A DNA stretch of 64,000 bases. Source: an uncultured Candidatus Saccharibacteria bacterium (GTDB lineage: Bacteria > Patescibacteriota > Saccharimonadia > Saccharimonadales > Saccharimonadaceae). Both the position numbers and the translations under genes were made by a program. The notes below the pieces were generated by a model, which saw only the letters and a program-made list of their open reading frames with translations, ran no database searches and had not been told where the DNA came from. The number at the start of each line of letters is the position of its first letter. Position 1 is the first letter of the stretch. Below, in pieces: positions 56,151 through 64,000 of this stretch. The stretch covers positions 1 through 64,000 of the forward strand of contig CAMXXV010000001.1 of NCBI GenBank assembly GCA_947253285.1. Direction: 5' to 3'.

Positions 56151-59100
56151 ATGGCGGAAGGAAACTTAACTACAGCTATAACACTTATTACTACCGACAC
56201 TGCGCAATATGTAGGCCAAAATACCTATCATTGTATATCGGAATACAAGACCGCGAAGGCTGAATGTGCTTTTAAAATATCAAATACATCATTAAGGCCG
56301 AGCACTACATATTCAGTGAAGTTCACTTTAAAGAACGGTGAAGAGATTGACAAAGTCGCTACTGGGGTAAAAATCAACTATGTACGCGTAAGCAATGAAG
56401 CCAAAAAACAGGGTGATGTCTACACTATGTCATTTAGTACTTCGGAAGACTTATATGATACACGTACTATAATAACGCTATACGTGTCGGTAACCTTTAC
56501 AGAATTTGATATAAATGGGTTCTGTAGCTTTGACATTCGAGATATTCAAATTACGCCAGAAAGTGGGTTGCCAAAACCACCGAAGCCCAAGCCGGAACCG
56601 CCAGTGCACCAAGGAGAAGATACGGGAGATATAACAGTTTCCGGCACAAATGCACGACGTATAAACAGTAACACCTATCGTAGCGAGGTAAAGTACTATT
56701 CTTCAGACGCTAAATGTATTTTAAAGATACCAGATAGGATTTTAAAGCCAAGCACTACGTACTCAGTGAAGTTCACTTTAAAGAGTGGTGAAGGACTTGA
56801 TGAATTCTCTACGGGAGTGAAGCTTGGCTATACGCGTATAAGCAGTAGCGCCAATATGCAGGATAGTGTCTACACCATGACATTTAGTACTCCAGCTGTG
56901 TTAGATGCTAACGAAATATCGTTTTACGCATCAGGGTCTTTTGTAAAATGGGACAGCCATGGGTCGAATTATTTTGAGATTCAAAACTTTCAAATTACGT
57001 CTGCAGACGAACATGTGACGCCGCCGGCACCAGAACCACCTAAGCCAAAAACTAAACCGAAGTTCGATGCATCGATGGAAGTGCCATATCCTCCGACGAT
57101 TAGTAAGTGGGGTTTATGGAGGCTGAAGTTTAGAAATATTGGCGATGTTACTTTGCATAACGCAACCATGGTTTGCAAGCTACCTGCTGGGCTTAAGCCG
57201 ATGACAGACCCAGCAGCGTCTAAGGGCGAATTTACTGGGAGTCTAGATGGCGGGATAGTTTTCTCGGAGGTTAAAGCAGGCGAAGAAGTGGGAGTATATT
57301 TCTATGCTGCCGCTGAGCCGAGCAAATTAAAATATGGTAGTAATGAATTAACAACCACCGTTAGTGCAACCACTAAAGAGCTGGCACGTGAAGATGAATC
57401 TTTGCTTGGTAATAATACCGTAAAGGTTACTGTGGTTTATCCAAAGCCAGAGCCACCTAAGCCAAAGCCTAAGCCAAACTTTGATCTAAAGCTGGAGGCC
57501 AATAAGACGGCCGTAGAAGTAGGTGAACAAGTTAAGTTTACGGCAACACTCATTAACACTGGCAACACTGATTTGCATAACGCAATAGTAACCGCGACAT
57601 TACCGGAGAGTGTAAAGCCAGTTGGCGCTATCACGTCTACGGAAACACTAAAGCGGGGTGTAAAGCTACCGACCGTTGGCGTTGGCAAAAGTGTGTCGTT
57701 CTCCTTCTATACTGAGCCCGATGCAGAACTCTTAAAGTTCGGCAACAATGAACTATCAATCACAGCCAACGCTTCAACTGATGAATTAAGCCAAGAGCTA
57801 GATAAGTCTAACAATACAGTAAAAATAGTAGTTAATAAGCCGAAGCCAAAACTTAGCTTTGACGCCGCAATCAAGGCCGACAAAAACACAATCAGCATAG
57901 GCGACAGCGTCAACTATACCATTGAGTTCAGCAACACCGGCGAAGTAGACTTGCACAACATCAACATCACTGGCACTTTACCGGCTGGGCTCAAACTAGT
58001 AGAAGACAGCGTTAAATTAGGCGCTAAATTTACCGGCAACCTAGCGGGTGGCCTACTCTTAACAGAGGTAAAAGCAGGCGATAAAGCTACCATGACCTTT
58101 ACCACCACCACTGTTAAGGGCAAGCTAAAGTATGGCAACAATGAGTTATCCGCAAGCGTCAGCGCAACCACCAAAGAACTGGCAACTGAATACAGCACTC
58201 TACTGGACAATAACACCGCCACAATAACAGTAGTCTATCCACGGCCACAGCCTAAGTTTAACCTAACGCTTGAGGCCAACAATCTAGCCATAAAGACAAC
58301 TGAGACCGCTAAACTCACCGCCACCTTTACTAACACCGGCGAAACAGATTTACACAACACGGTGGTCACAGCCGTATTACCTGCAGGCTTGAGCTTATCT
58401 GGGCCTATTGAACCAAAGAAGATAACCGGTAATTTGCAACAGGGCGTAAAACTGCCAGTTGTTGCGCCAGGCAAGAGCCTCACATTCTCATTCACAGTCA
58501 AGCCTAATGCGAAACTGTTGAAGACTGGCAACAACCCACTATCTGTGACTCTCAATGCTACAACTGACGAGTTAGGTCAGGAACCAGATACAGCAGATAA
58601 CACGGTAACGCTAACAGTTCATAAGCCAGTAGCTAAGTTTAACCTAACACTTGAGGCAGATAAGTCCATTATAAAGGTTAAGGAGACGGCCAAGCTTACC
58701 GCCACCTTTGCCAATACCGGCGAAACTGACCTGCATGACATAGTAATAATAGGCACACTACCCGACGTTATAAAACTTGCTAGCTCTATTGAGTCTAATG
58801 AAATAACCGGCGACCTGCGACAAGGTATAAGGATGCCAGTTGTTACTCCTGGTAAAAGTGTATCATTCTCATTCACAGTTAAGCCTCATGCGAGACTCTT
58901 AAAAATCGGCGACAATAAGATAACTGTTACTCTTAGCGCCACAACTAGGGAGCTAGAACAAGAGCCAAACACGGCCGACAACGCAGTTGACATCACAATC
59001 CAGAAGCCAGATCCATCAAAACTATGGCCGGAAGAAGTGAAAGAAGTAAAGCTGGCCAACAATGAGATACTTGACGACGACCGCCAGACGCTAATTAAGC

Positions 59101-60218
59101 CAATTTTTGAGGCAGTCAAAGGGCTAAAATTCACACCGTTAGAAATCACTACAGAAGGGCACGGTTGGTATGAAATTGGCGACCACATAGCAATTGAGAA
59201 TGGTAAAGAGCAGTGGCAAGCTATAGCTACCCACATCAAGCTAACCATAGATGGCGGTATAAAGGAAGAAATTAAGAGTATTGCGCCAACCGCTACAACC
59301 ACCAACTATGCGCTAGCAGGCGGCATTAAGAAGACCATATATAACACCGAGATAAAAGTAGACAAGCAGAAGCAGGAAATTGCTCAAATAGTGTCGCGGC
59401 AGGATAAGCAGGATGCTAACATTAAAGAGACCTACACTAAGGTTAAGCAGGACATAAGCGGCGTTACTACTACTATCCAGGAGACGGGCGGCGGCAATAT
59501 CATTTATAACTCGGTAGGCTTTGACGCCGATAATAATGGTAAATTGGCCGACTGGACGATTAGGGGGAAGGCATCGGGCCAGTCTTCACCGGAGTCTCTA
59601 GCCTCAGGTGCCTTATCCGGTAATCAAATTGCTTTGAGCGGAGGGGCAAAGATTACACAGCGTGTGCTAGTGACCCCGAATAACCGTTATTCACTGTCCT
59701 TTAGAGTTAAAAAGGGTGCGCTGGGCACGGCCACCGTGTCATTGACCAACGACATTGACGACTTTGTTGTGACAATACCGAGCGGTAAGGACGAGTATTG
59801 GGTGGAGCATAAGTTGTCCAAGATTAAGCCTACAATTAACTACTTTGACGTGGCAATATCATTGAGCGATGATGTATCATTGTTCGCGATAACTGATCTA
59901 ATGTTAAACGCGGGCGACAGCACTATGCCTTGGGTGCAGGCTTCCGGTGAGACGTTAAACACCAAAGTATCCGTGACTAAGCACGGGCTAAAAGTAAAAT
60001 CTAATATCCATAATGGCGATTATGTGGAGATGACACCGCTAGAATTTGCCGGTTATTCAACTGTTAGTGGTAGCCTGCAACGAGTATTTTCATTAAACCG
60101 TGACACAACAACCGTGCAGAAGCTAAGCGCAGTGCAAAGAATATATATGCCACCGATAATGATTGTGCCAGTAAAAAGTGGCGAGCAGGCTGGGTGGTCG
60201 TTTGTAAAAATTGAATAG
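56151..60218 (+). CDS. tail hub C-terminal half fused to two beta-sandwich and five DUF11/CARDB-like repeats
   Basis: Protein of 1355 aa. Residues about 1-145 and 160-290 are two related beta domains (shared STTYSVKFTLK). Then five tandem Ig-like repeats of 123-138 aa start near residues 302, 440, 563, 699 and 826, each with a T/V-DLHN core and a LKxGxNxLxxTxxATTxEL block and separated by Pro-Lys linkers, as in DUF11/CARDB surface adhesins. From about residue 955 the hub resumes (VKLANNEILDDDRQTLIKPI, TEGHGWYEIGD) and ends in a beta-rich fibre-attachment region. GAGGAGG is 8 nt before the ATG, so it is translated from its own start. It probably carries host-binding surfaces. Confidence 0.82.
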   Translation: MAEGNLTTAITLITTDTAQYVGQNTYHCISEYKTAKAECAFKISNTSLRPSTTYSVKFTLKNGEEIDKVATGVKINYVRVSNEAKKQGDVYTMSFSTSEDLYDTRTIITLYVSVTFTEFDINGFCSFDIRDIQITPESGLPKPPKPKPEPPVHQGEDTGDITVSGTNARRINSNTYRSEVKYYSSDAKCILKIPDRILKPSTTYSVKFTLKSGEGLDEFSTGVKLGYTRISSSANMQDSVYTMTFSTPAVLDANEISFYASGSFVKWDSHGSNYFEIQNFQITSADEHVTPPAPEPPKPKTKPKFDASMEVPYPPTISKWGLWRLKFRNIGDVTLHNATMVCKLPAGLKPMTDPAASKGEFTGSLDGGIVFSEVKAGEEVGVYFYAAAEPSKLKYGSNELTTTVSATTKELAREDESLLGNNTVKVTVVYPKPEPPKPKPKPNFDLKLEANKTAVEVGEQVKFTATLINTGNTDLHNAIVTATLPESVKPVGAITSTETLKRGVKLPTVGVGKSVSFSFYTEPDAELLKFGNNELSITANASTDELSQELDKSNNTVKIVVNKPKPKLSFDAAIKADKNTISIGDSVNYTIEFSNTGEVDLHNINITGTLPAGLKLVEDSVKLGAKFTGNLAGGLLLTEVKAGDKATMTFTTTTVKGKLKYGNNELSASVSATTKELATEYSTLLDNNTATITVVYPRPQPKFNLTLEANNLAIKTTETAKLTATFTNTGETDLHNTVVTAVLPAGLSLSGPIEPKKITGNLQQGVKLPVVAPGKSLTFSFTVKPNAKLLKTGNNPLSVTLNATTDELGQEPDTADNTVTLTVHKPVAKFNLTLEADKSIIKVKETAKLTATFANTGETDLHDIVIIGTLPDVIKLASSIESNEITGDLRQGIRMPVVTPGKSVSFSFTVKPHARLLKIGDNKITVTLSATTRELEQEPNTADNAVDITIQKPDPSKLWPEEVKEVKLANNEILDDDRQTLIKPIFEAVKGLKFTPLEITTEGHGWYEIGDHIAIENGKEQWQAIATHIKLTIDGGIKEEIKSIAPTATTTNYALAGGIKKTIYNTEIKVDKQKQEIAQIVSRQDKQDANIKETYTKVKQDISGVTTTIQETGGGNIIYNSVGFDADNNGKLADWTIRGKASGQSSPESLASGALSGNQIALSGGAKITQRVLVTPNNRYSLSFRVKKGALGTATVSLTNDIDDFVVTIPSGKDEYWVEHKLSKIKPTINYFDVAISLSDDVSLFAITDLMLNAGDSTMPWVQASGETLNTKVSVTKHGLKVKSNIHNGDYVEMTPLEFAGYSTVSGSLQRVFSLNRDTTTVQKLSAVQRIYMPPIMIVPVKSGEQAGWSFVKIE

Positions 60219-60226
60219 GAGGTAAT

Positions 60227-61687
60227 ATGGCTAGTAATGGTAATTTAACATCAAACAGTGCAGGAGCTTCGTACCCTAATCCATGTAATCTATACTTTGA
60301 ATGGTGGGTATCTAATACAAATCAGTCAGAGAACTGGACTGAGGTGTCGTTTAGCCTTAAGGCTAGCGGCGGCAAAAAAGGTTATTGGACATACTACAAC
60401 AATATCTCGCTGACCGTAGGCGATGAGGACTTGTCCGAGCCCCGTATTAAGGCATATAACGGTCAAGAGCTAATATCCAGTACAAAAAGGTTTTACCATG
60501 ATTCACAGGGCAATTGCAGCTTTAGTGTACACTTTGAGGCGGGTATATATACGAGCGGGGTGAACGCTGACGCTGACGGTACATGGCAATTAGACCCAAT
60601 AGCGGCACAACATGACAATCCTGCACCAAGCGCTGAATATCTGAAAATCAACACGGCCACCTCTTTTAGCAATGACGAAAGCCCAACAGTGAGCTTTTAT
60701 AATCACGGCGGGTATAATGTACGGTGTAAAATTGAGGTTGACGGTGACATAGAGCACCCAATTGTGCGCTGGGTTGACGATAACGCTACAACATGCACCT
60801 TTAATTTTTCAGACCAAGAGCGGCAATTTTTGCGTAGTAAATTCCACGGTAACAATACGGAAGTAAACGTGCGCTTTGTGGTAAGCTCAATGCGCGGCGA
60901 TACAGAGGTAGCTTATTCTTACGCGGATAGAAAATGCATTCTCGGCAGCGCCATACTGCCGCGCGTGCATTCATTCTACTTCACAGATGGAAATAGAAAG
61001 GTTGAGGAACTAGTGGGCAGAAAGCGGGTTCTTGTCCGTGGTGCTTCGCGCATAGTGCTATATATTCCCGCAAGCGGTAAGGGGGAGGCATTTTATGGGG
61101 CGCATGTCGTCAGCTACGGCGCTACTTTCTCCGGCATGGTGGCTAGTGCTCCGGACCGAGACGGAGACGTTGACTTAGGCTCGCAATTTGGGAACGATTT
61201 TACTCCAGGGCATCAATACCTTGACGTGTTTATCAAAGACAGTAGGGGCAATGTGGGGCACTTCGGCACGGACGTTCTGGTGTTGGACTATCATAAACCA
61301 ACTGTGCGACTCGGGGCAGAGCGCCGTAATAGTTATAGCGATGAGTTTGATGTGGAAGCGGCCGGCGAATATTCGCCGCTCGAACTGGACGGCGAAGAAA
61401 AGAACGCGATTGAAAGCGTGGAGTACCGCTATAGGGAAGAATCGGGCGACTGGAGCGACTGGCGAGGGTTGTCAGTAGAAGAGGCCAGCAACGGACATTT
61501 TAGAACGAAGAAACAAGTTCTAAGCCTAAGTAGTAACAAGTCGTGGAAGTTTGAAGCGAGAGTTGCAGACGGAGTCGGTGACTCTGAGACTGTGGACGCG
61601 TCATCTGTTGGCATGCCAATTTTTCGCATTGGCGTTGATGGCTATGTATATAACAACGAGCAGCCGTTGATGCCGTCGCACGTTTGA
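60227..61687 (+). CDS. tail fibre / receptor-binding protein (DUF859-like)
   Basis: Protein of 486 aa, beta-rich throughout. The overall design, with an N-terminal strand-rich domain (WTEVSFSLKASGG), repeated middle domains and the C-terminal IGVDGYVYNNEQPLM, fits the DUF859 phage structural proteins found after the hub. It starts 8 bp after the hub gene with AGGAGG before the ATG. It likely contacts the host surface. Its codon use has more G+C than the chromosome. Confidence 0.72.
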   Translation: MASNGNLTSNSAGASYPNPCNLYFEWWVSNTNQSENWTEVSFSLKASGGKKGYWTYYNNISLTVGDEDLSEPRIKAYNGQELISSTKRFYHDSQGNCSFSVHFEAGIYTSGVNADADGTWQLDPIAAQHDNPAPSAEYLKINTATSFSNDESPTVSFYNHGGYNVRCKIEVDGDIEHPIVRWVDDNATTCTFNFSDQERQFLRSKFHGNNTEVNVRFVVSSMRGDTEVAYSYADRKCILGSAILPRVHSFYFTDGNRKVEELVGRKRVLVRGASRIVLYIPASGKGEAFYGAHVVSYGATFSGMVASAPDRDGDVDLGSQFGNDFTPGHQYLDVFIKDSRGNVGHFGTDVLVLDYHKPTVRLGAERRNSYSDEFDVEAAGEYSPLELDGEEKNAIESVEYRYREESGDWSDWRGLSVEEASNGHFRTKKQVLSLSSNKSWKFEARVADGVGDSETVDASSVGMPIFRIGVDGYVYNNEQPLMPSHV

Positions 61688-61696
61688 CAGGTGATA

Positions 61697-62047
61697 ATGT
61701 CTACCACCCTAAGAACCGCATCGCAAGTGGAGGAGATCTATAAAGGGCGCTGGGAGGCTTGGGGCCAAGGTAGAATGCCAGTGGGCGTCGACCCTGACGA
61801 CTATGACTTTGACAGCCCTAACAAGCGCGGCGGCAAGAAACGAGTGACACTTACTGTTGACCAGATACCATCGCACTCACATATTATTGAAGAGTCAAAC
61901 GGTGTTGCCGGTGATACTTGGCGAGTTGCGACGCATCAGAGCGCTGGAACTAATACAAGCCTGCGCACATGGAACAACGGTGGTGGTCTGCCGCACGAGA
62001 ATATGCCGCCGTACCAGACGCTTTATATGTGGGTGCGCGTAGAGTAA
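61697..62047 (+). CDS. collar-type tail tip protein
   Basis: Protein of 116 aa with the phage tail-collar pattern RWEAWGQGRMPVGVD, KRVTLTVDQIPSHSH (a HxH motif often used to bind metal in fibre tips) and the end ENMPPYQTLYMWVRVE. The usual IYPIGSIYMS stretch before this block is missing, so the protein is a truncated form or its N-terminus is supplied by the preceding fibre. ATG 61697 is preferred to GTG 61691. Confidence 0.8.
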   Translation: MSTTLRTASQVEEIYKGRWEAWGQGRMPVGVDPDDYDFDSPNKRGGKKRVTLTVDQIPSHSHIIEESNGVAGDTWRVATHQSAGTNTSLRTWNNGGGLPHENMPPYQTLYMWVRVE

Positions 62048-62076
62048 TTGGCAACTGACGGGTCAATTGGTATAAT
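62048..62076 (+). promoter_or_regulatory. strong promoter before lysis region (P1)
   Basis: TTGGCA (62048-62053), 17-bp spacer, TGgTATAAT (hexamer 62071-62076). Confidence 0.75.
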
Positions 62077-62124
62077 AGTAGCAGGGTAGTTTATGGAGTG
62101 TCTGCCCCATTGTAGTCTCTTAGG

Positions 62125-62133
62125 TGGTATAAT
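62125..62133 (+). promoter_or_regulatory. second promoter before lysis region (P2)
   Basis: Extended -10 TGgTATAAT, 10 nt before the second AACGGTTC hairpin. Confidence 0.65.
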
Positions 62134-62143
62134 ATACATAAGC

Positions 62144-62166
62144 AACGGTTCGCAAGAACCGTTTTT
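62144..62166 (+). terminator. leader terminator with AACGGTTC stem (copy 2)
   Basis: Perfect AACGGTTC/GAACCGTT stem with GCAA loop, then TTT and ATTATAG, before the GAGAGG site of the lysis operon. Same layout as at 39801. Confidence 0.75.
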
Positions 62167-62185
62167 ATTATAGAGAGGTTTGGGG

Positions 62186-62587
62186 GTGCAGCCGCATGAA
62201 ATTATAATAGCCATAGCTTCAACTTTAACTGCTATAGGTACAATTCTGGGAGTTATAAAACTATGGTGGAAAAGAATAACTAAGCAGACAATCAAGTCGT
62301 TGATGTCTGAGCTGGATGAGCGAGATATAAAAGGAATACCGCATATCGTGCAGCAGAACAACAATATCAACGATATAAGTCATAAGATTGAAGAGCTACG
62401 CAATCTGGTCACTAAGAACGACATATACACTAGACGCAACGAGATACTGGTGTTGATTAGTACTCATCCGCAAGAGGTGAAAGCCATAGACGAGGCGTTT
62501 GATGAGTACAAGAAGCACGGTGGCAATAGCTATATAGAAGACATAGTGAACACGTGGCGCAAGCAATATACAAGAGAGGTAAAATGA
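62186..62587 (+). CDS. small membrane protein of the lysis module
   Basis: Protein of 133 aa with one N-terminal transmembrane segment (about residues 5-25) and a long charged coiled-coil region. GTG 62186 has GAGAGG at 7 nt; TTG 62180 is too close. It overlaps the amidase by 4 bp. Proteins of this shape just before the lysin often act as holin accessory (XhlA-like), but the family was not recognised. Confidence 0.65.
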   Translation: MQPHEIIIAIASTLTAIGTILGVIKLWWKRITKQTIKSLMSELDERDIKGIPHIVQQNNNINDISHKIEELRNLVTKNDIYTRRNEILVLISTHPQEVKAIDEAFDEYKKHGGNSYIEDIVNTWRKQYTREVK

Positions 62588-63552
62588 GCAACTACAATGA
62601 AATAAAGAATCGTAATTCACCGAATTTTACGCCGGGGCGAAGCGGCAGAAAAATATCCGGTATTACAATACATTGGTGGGGCGACCCGCGGCAAAATCCT
62701 AAAGTAGAGGGAGTGGTTAATTGGTTGTGCAATCCACGGTCAAAGGTATCGGCGCACTATGTGGCGACTGGCACTAACCGTACGGTGTATTGCTTGGTGA
62801 ACTGCAAGGATACTGCTTGGCATGCTGGCAATTGGGGAGCTAACTTAACAACTATTGGTATTGAGTGCGACCCGCGCTGTCGTAATGAAGACTATGATGT
62901 AGTGGCTGAGCTAGTGGCAGACATTTGGCGCTTTTACGGTAAGTTACCGTTGTATCCGCATAAGCACTGGCGGAGTACTGACTGCCCAGGGAACTATGAT
63001 ATTGGCCGGATAGCGGCGCTAGCAGAACAGAAGCTGCATGGTGGTAATCCAGCGCCTGCGCCAGCACCAGCTCCAGCACCTGCGCCGGCTCCTCAGCCAG
63101 CTCCGGCTAGGGCTGTAGTAGTGAAGCTAGAGCAGCCGTTGGCTTTTCGCCTAAAGGGTGACAACAATCTATGGGATTTAGACTCTGCGCCAAATTGGCG
63201 GGCGGTGAAAACATTCCATAAGGGCGAGGCGTTTGTAGCGTTTGCTAAATCGGAGTTTGCTGGCTCAACATTTTACTTCACGGAGTATTCTTTCAATCAT
63301 GGATTAATGAATGGTGTCAACGCAGTGGACTTAGAGCCCGTAGAACAGCCTAAACCGGCGCCGGCAGCGCCACAATCTCCAGCGCCAGCAGTTGTTGACG
63401 CAAATGATGGCAAAAAGGATAAAAAAGAGACGATTAGCAACCCAACTTTGGATAAAATAGCTAATGTCGCACAATATAACAACAGCCTATTAAAACAGAT
63501 TCTTGGCCTGCTGCAGAAGTTAGTGGACAAAATCGCGGGAATTTTTAAGTAA
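62584..63552 (+). CDS. endolysin: N-acetylmuramoyl-L-alanine amidase with C-terminal binding domain
   Basis: Cell-wall hydrolase of 322 aa. The Amidase_2 domain (about residues 1-155) has zinc His in GITIHWWG, a further WHAGNWG, and His/Cys in HKHWRSTDCPG. An alternating Pro-Ala linker (about 158-178) leads to an unrecognised domain of about 75 residues (FRLKGDNNLWDLDSAPNW), then a second Pro-Ala linker and a helical amphipathic end (KQILGLLQKLVDKIAGIFK). ATG 62584 has AGAGG before it. The middle domain may bind the host wall. Confidence 0.88.
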   Translation: MSNYNEIKNRNSPNFTPGRSGRKISGITIHWWGDPRQNPKVEGVVNWLCNPRSKVSAHYVATGTNRTVYCLVNCKDTAWHAGNWGANLTTIGIECDPRCRNEDYDVVAELVADIWRFYGKLPLYPHKHWRSTDCPGNYDIGRIAALAEQKLHGGNPAPAPAPAPAPAPAPQPAPARAVVVKLEQPLAFRLKGDNNLWDLDSAPNWRAVKTFHKGEAFVAFAKSEFAGSTFYFTEYSFNHGLMNGVNAVDLEPVEQPKPAPAAPQSPAPAVVDANDGKKDKKETISNPTLDKIANVAQYNNSLLKQILGLLQKLVDKIAGIFK

Positions 63553-63570
63553 TTTAAAGGAGAATGTTAG

Positions 63571-63822
63571 ATGTTTAACAATTTTGGACTACCAACTAAG
63601 GAGCAGTGGGGTAAGATTGCCGCTGCGGGTGTATTTAGCTTTATCAGCGGATTCCTAGCATCGCTTGTTGCTTCGGGCGGATTAAGCACGGGGTTGGATT
63701 GGGCTGCGATTGGTGCCACACTTTGGGGCGCATTGGTATCTGGCTTCAATATGGCGTTGTTCACAATTTACACGACCTTCTTTAAGCCGAGTGACAACGG
63801 TAAAGACAAGTCAGGCAAATAG
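63571..63822 (+). CDS. holin candidate
   Basis: Protein of 83 aa with two transmembrane segments (about residues 15-35 and 45-68) and a short charged tail, the shape of a class II holin that lets the amidase reach the wall. AAAGGAG is before the ATG. It is last of the late operon and is followed by a terminator. Confidence 0.78.
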   Translation: MFNNFGLPTKEQWGKIAAAGVFSFISGFLASLVASGGLSTGLDWAAIGATLWGALVSGFNMALFTIYTTFFKPSDNGKDKSGK

Positions 63823-63834
63823 CTAGACAACAAA

Positions 63835-63867
63835 AAAGCGGCTCGCATCAGCGGGTCGCTTTGTTTT
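63835..63867 (+). terminator. terminator of the late operon
   Basis: AAAGCGGCTCGC/GCGGGTCGCTTT stem (12 bp with two G-T pairs) with ATCA loop, then TGTTTT. Confidence 0.85.
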
Positions 63868-63885
63868 ATGGCTTGGTCGGCTGAG

Positions 63886-64000
63886 TTATTTATCCAGCAC
63901 ACTCTTGGTTACGGTATTCTGGCCTTGGTAGTGGTGACCGTTTTCATCAGAATATAACGCTTCGGATGGCTCGGCTGTCATAAATACAATCTGGCAAATC
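63886..64000 (-). CDS. partial ORF at the right edge
   Basis: Open frame on the minus strand from the window edge to TAA at 63886 (37 codons, ending GHHYQGQNTVTKSVLDK). It is convergent with the late operon. Not recognised; the start is outside. It may be a phage early gene or a chromosomal gene. Confidence 0.5.
   Translation of the reverse strand, partial: ICQIVFMTAEPSEALYSDENGHHYQGQNTVTKSVLDK

Larger units (their letters stand above)
38000..64000. mobile_element. siphovirus-type prophage (right end outside window)
   Basis: Integrase, terminase, portal, MuF, scaffold, capsid, connectors, tail tube, frameshifted chaperones, tape measure, distal tail, hub, fibres, amidase and holin occur in the canonical order on about 26 kb. 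Left edge is between 37781 and 38050; no att pair can be closed here. There is no prohead protease and no visible repressor or replication module in the sequenced part. All late frames are open and overlapping, so the element looks recently active rather than decayed. Confidence 0.92.

Noticed and set aside
1..64000. Recoding of UGA as in Gracilibacteria/SR1
   Set aside because: TGA ends several genes at the expected family length (for example the FAD oxidoreductase and the 35364 receiver), and no conserved frame needs UGA read-through.

Overview
The window looks like a piece of a small-genome bacterium of the Patescibacteria (CPR), most likely Candidatus Saccharibacteria (TM7). This is inferred from gene content and style and was not proven by any search. 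The supporting signs are short compact housekeeping genes, a 47-aa bL32 without zinc cysteines, a MurF-like ligase without the usual N-terminal domain, UGA used as a normal stop, and many genes whose ATG lies 6 nt after a -10 box, implying leaderless mRNAs.

Bases 1-37780 are chromosome. In order they carry: lipid genes (acyl-CoA synthetase, PlsC, a CDP-alcohol phosphatidyltransferase); rarA; an FAD oxidoreductase; glgB; hisS; tig-clpP; seven tRNA genes in all (Leu x3, Phe, Gly, Cys, Ala); a polysaccharide deacetylase; a lemA-htpX pair; membrane proteins; ligA; a structured RNA candidate of about 115 nt with its own terminator (19758-19887); a P-type ATPase; a murF-like gene; leuS; a LysM pair; rpmF-nusB-nudix-rnc; receiver proteins; rpmA; a Trm11-like methyltransferase; a flippase-like membrane protein; xseA-xseB; a histidine-kinase-like protein lacking the phospho-acceptor His; recO; and glyS.

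From about 37.8 kb to the right edge lies a siphovirus-type prophage whose right end is outside the window. It starts with a tyrosine integrase (minus strand) and one unknown minus-strand gene behind an attenuator-like leader. The plus-strand late genes follow in classical order: terminase small and large, portal, MuF head protein, scaffold, capsid, connectors, tail tube, tail chaperones gpG/gpGT (with a T TTT TTA slippery site), tape measure, distal tail, hub, fibres, collar-type tip protein, a small membrane protein, amidase and holin. No repressor or replication genes were seen between integrase and terminase.

The most interesting parts are in the prophage. (1) The MuF protein carries a PD-(D/E)XK-like nuclease at its N-terminus and a papain-like Cys-His domain at its C-terminus, and is followed by an overlapping immunity-like gene: a virion-borne polymorphic toxin. 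(2) A self-contained moron between tape measure and distal tail encodes a membrane-anchored PASTA-Ltp protein, a family linked to superinfection exclusion. (3) The tail hub is split in frame by one stop codon, and its second half has gained two beta-sandwich and five DUF11/CARDB-like repeats. (4) Five 22-bp-phased iterons precede the capsid operon. (5) Two operons begin with the same promoter-plus-terminator leader. Together these suggest a temperate phage adapted to an epibiotic host and carrying competition functions.
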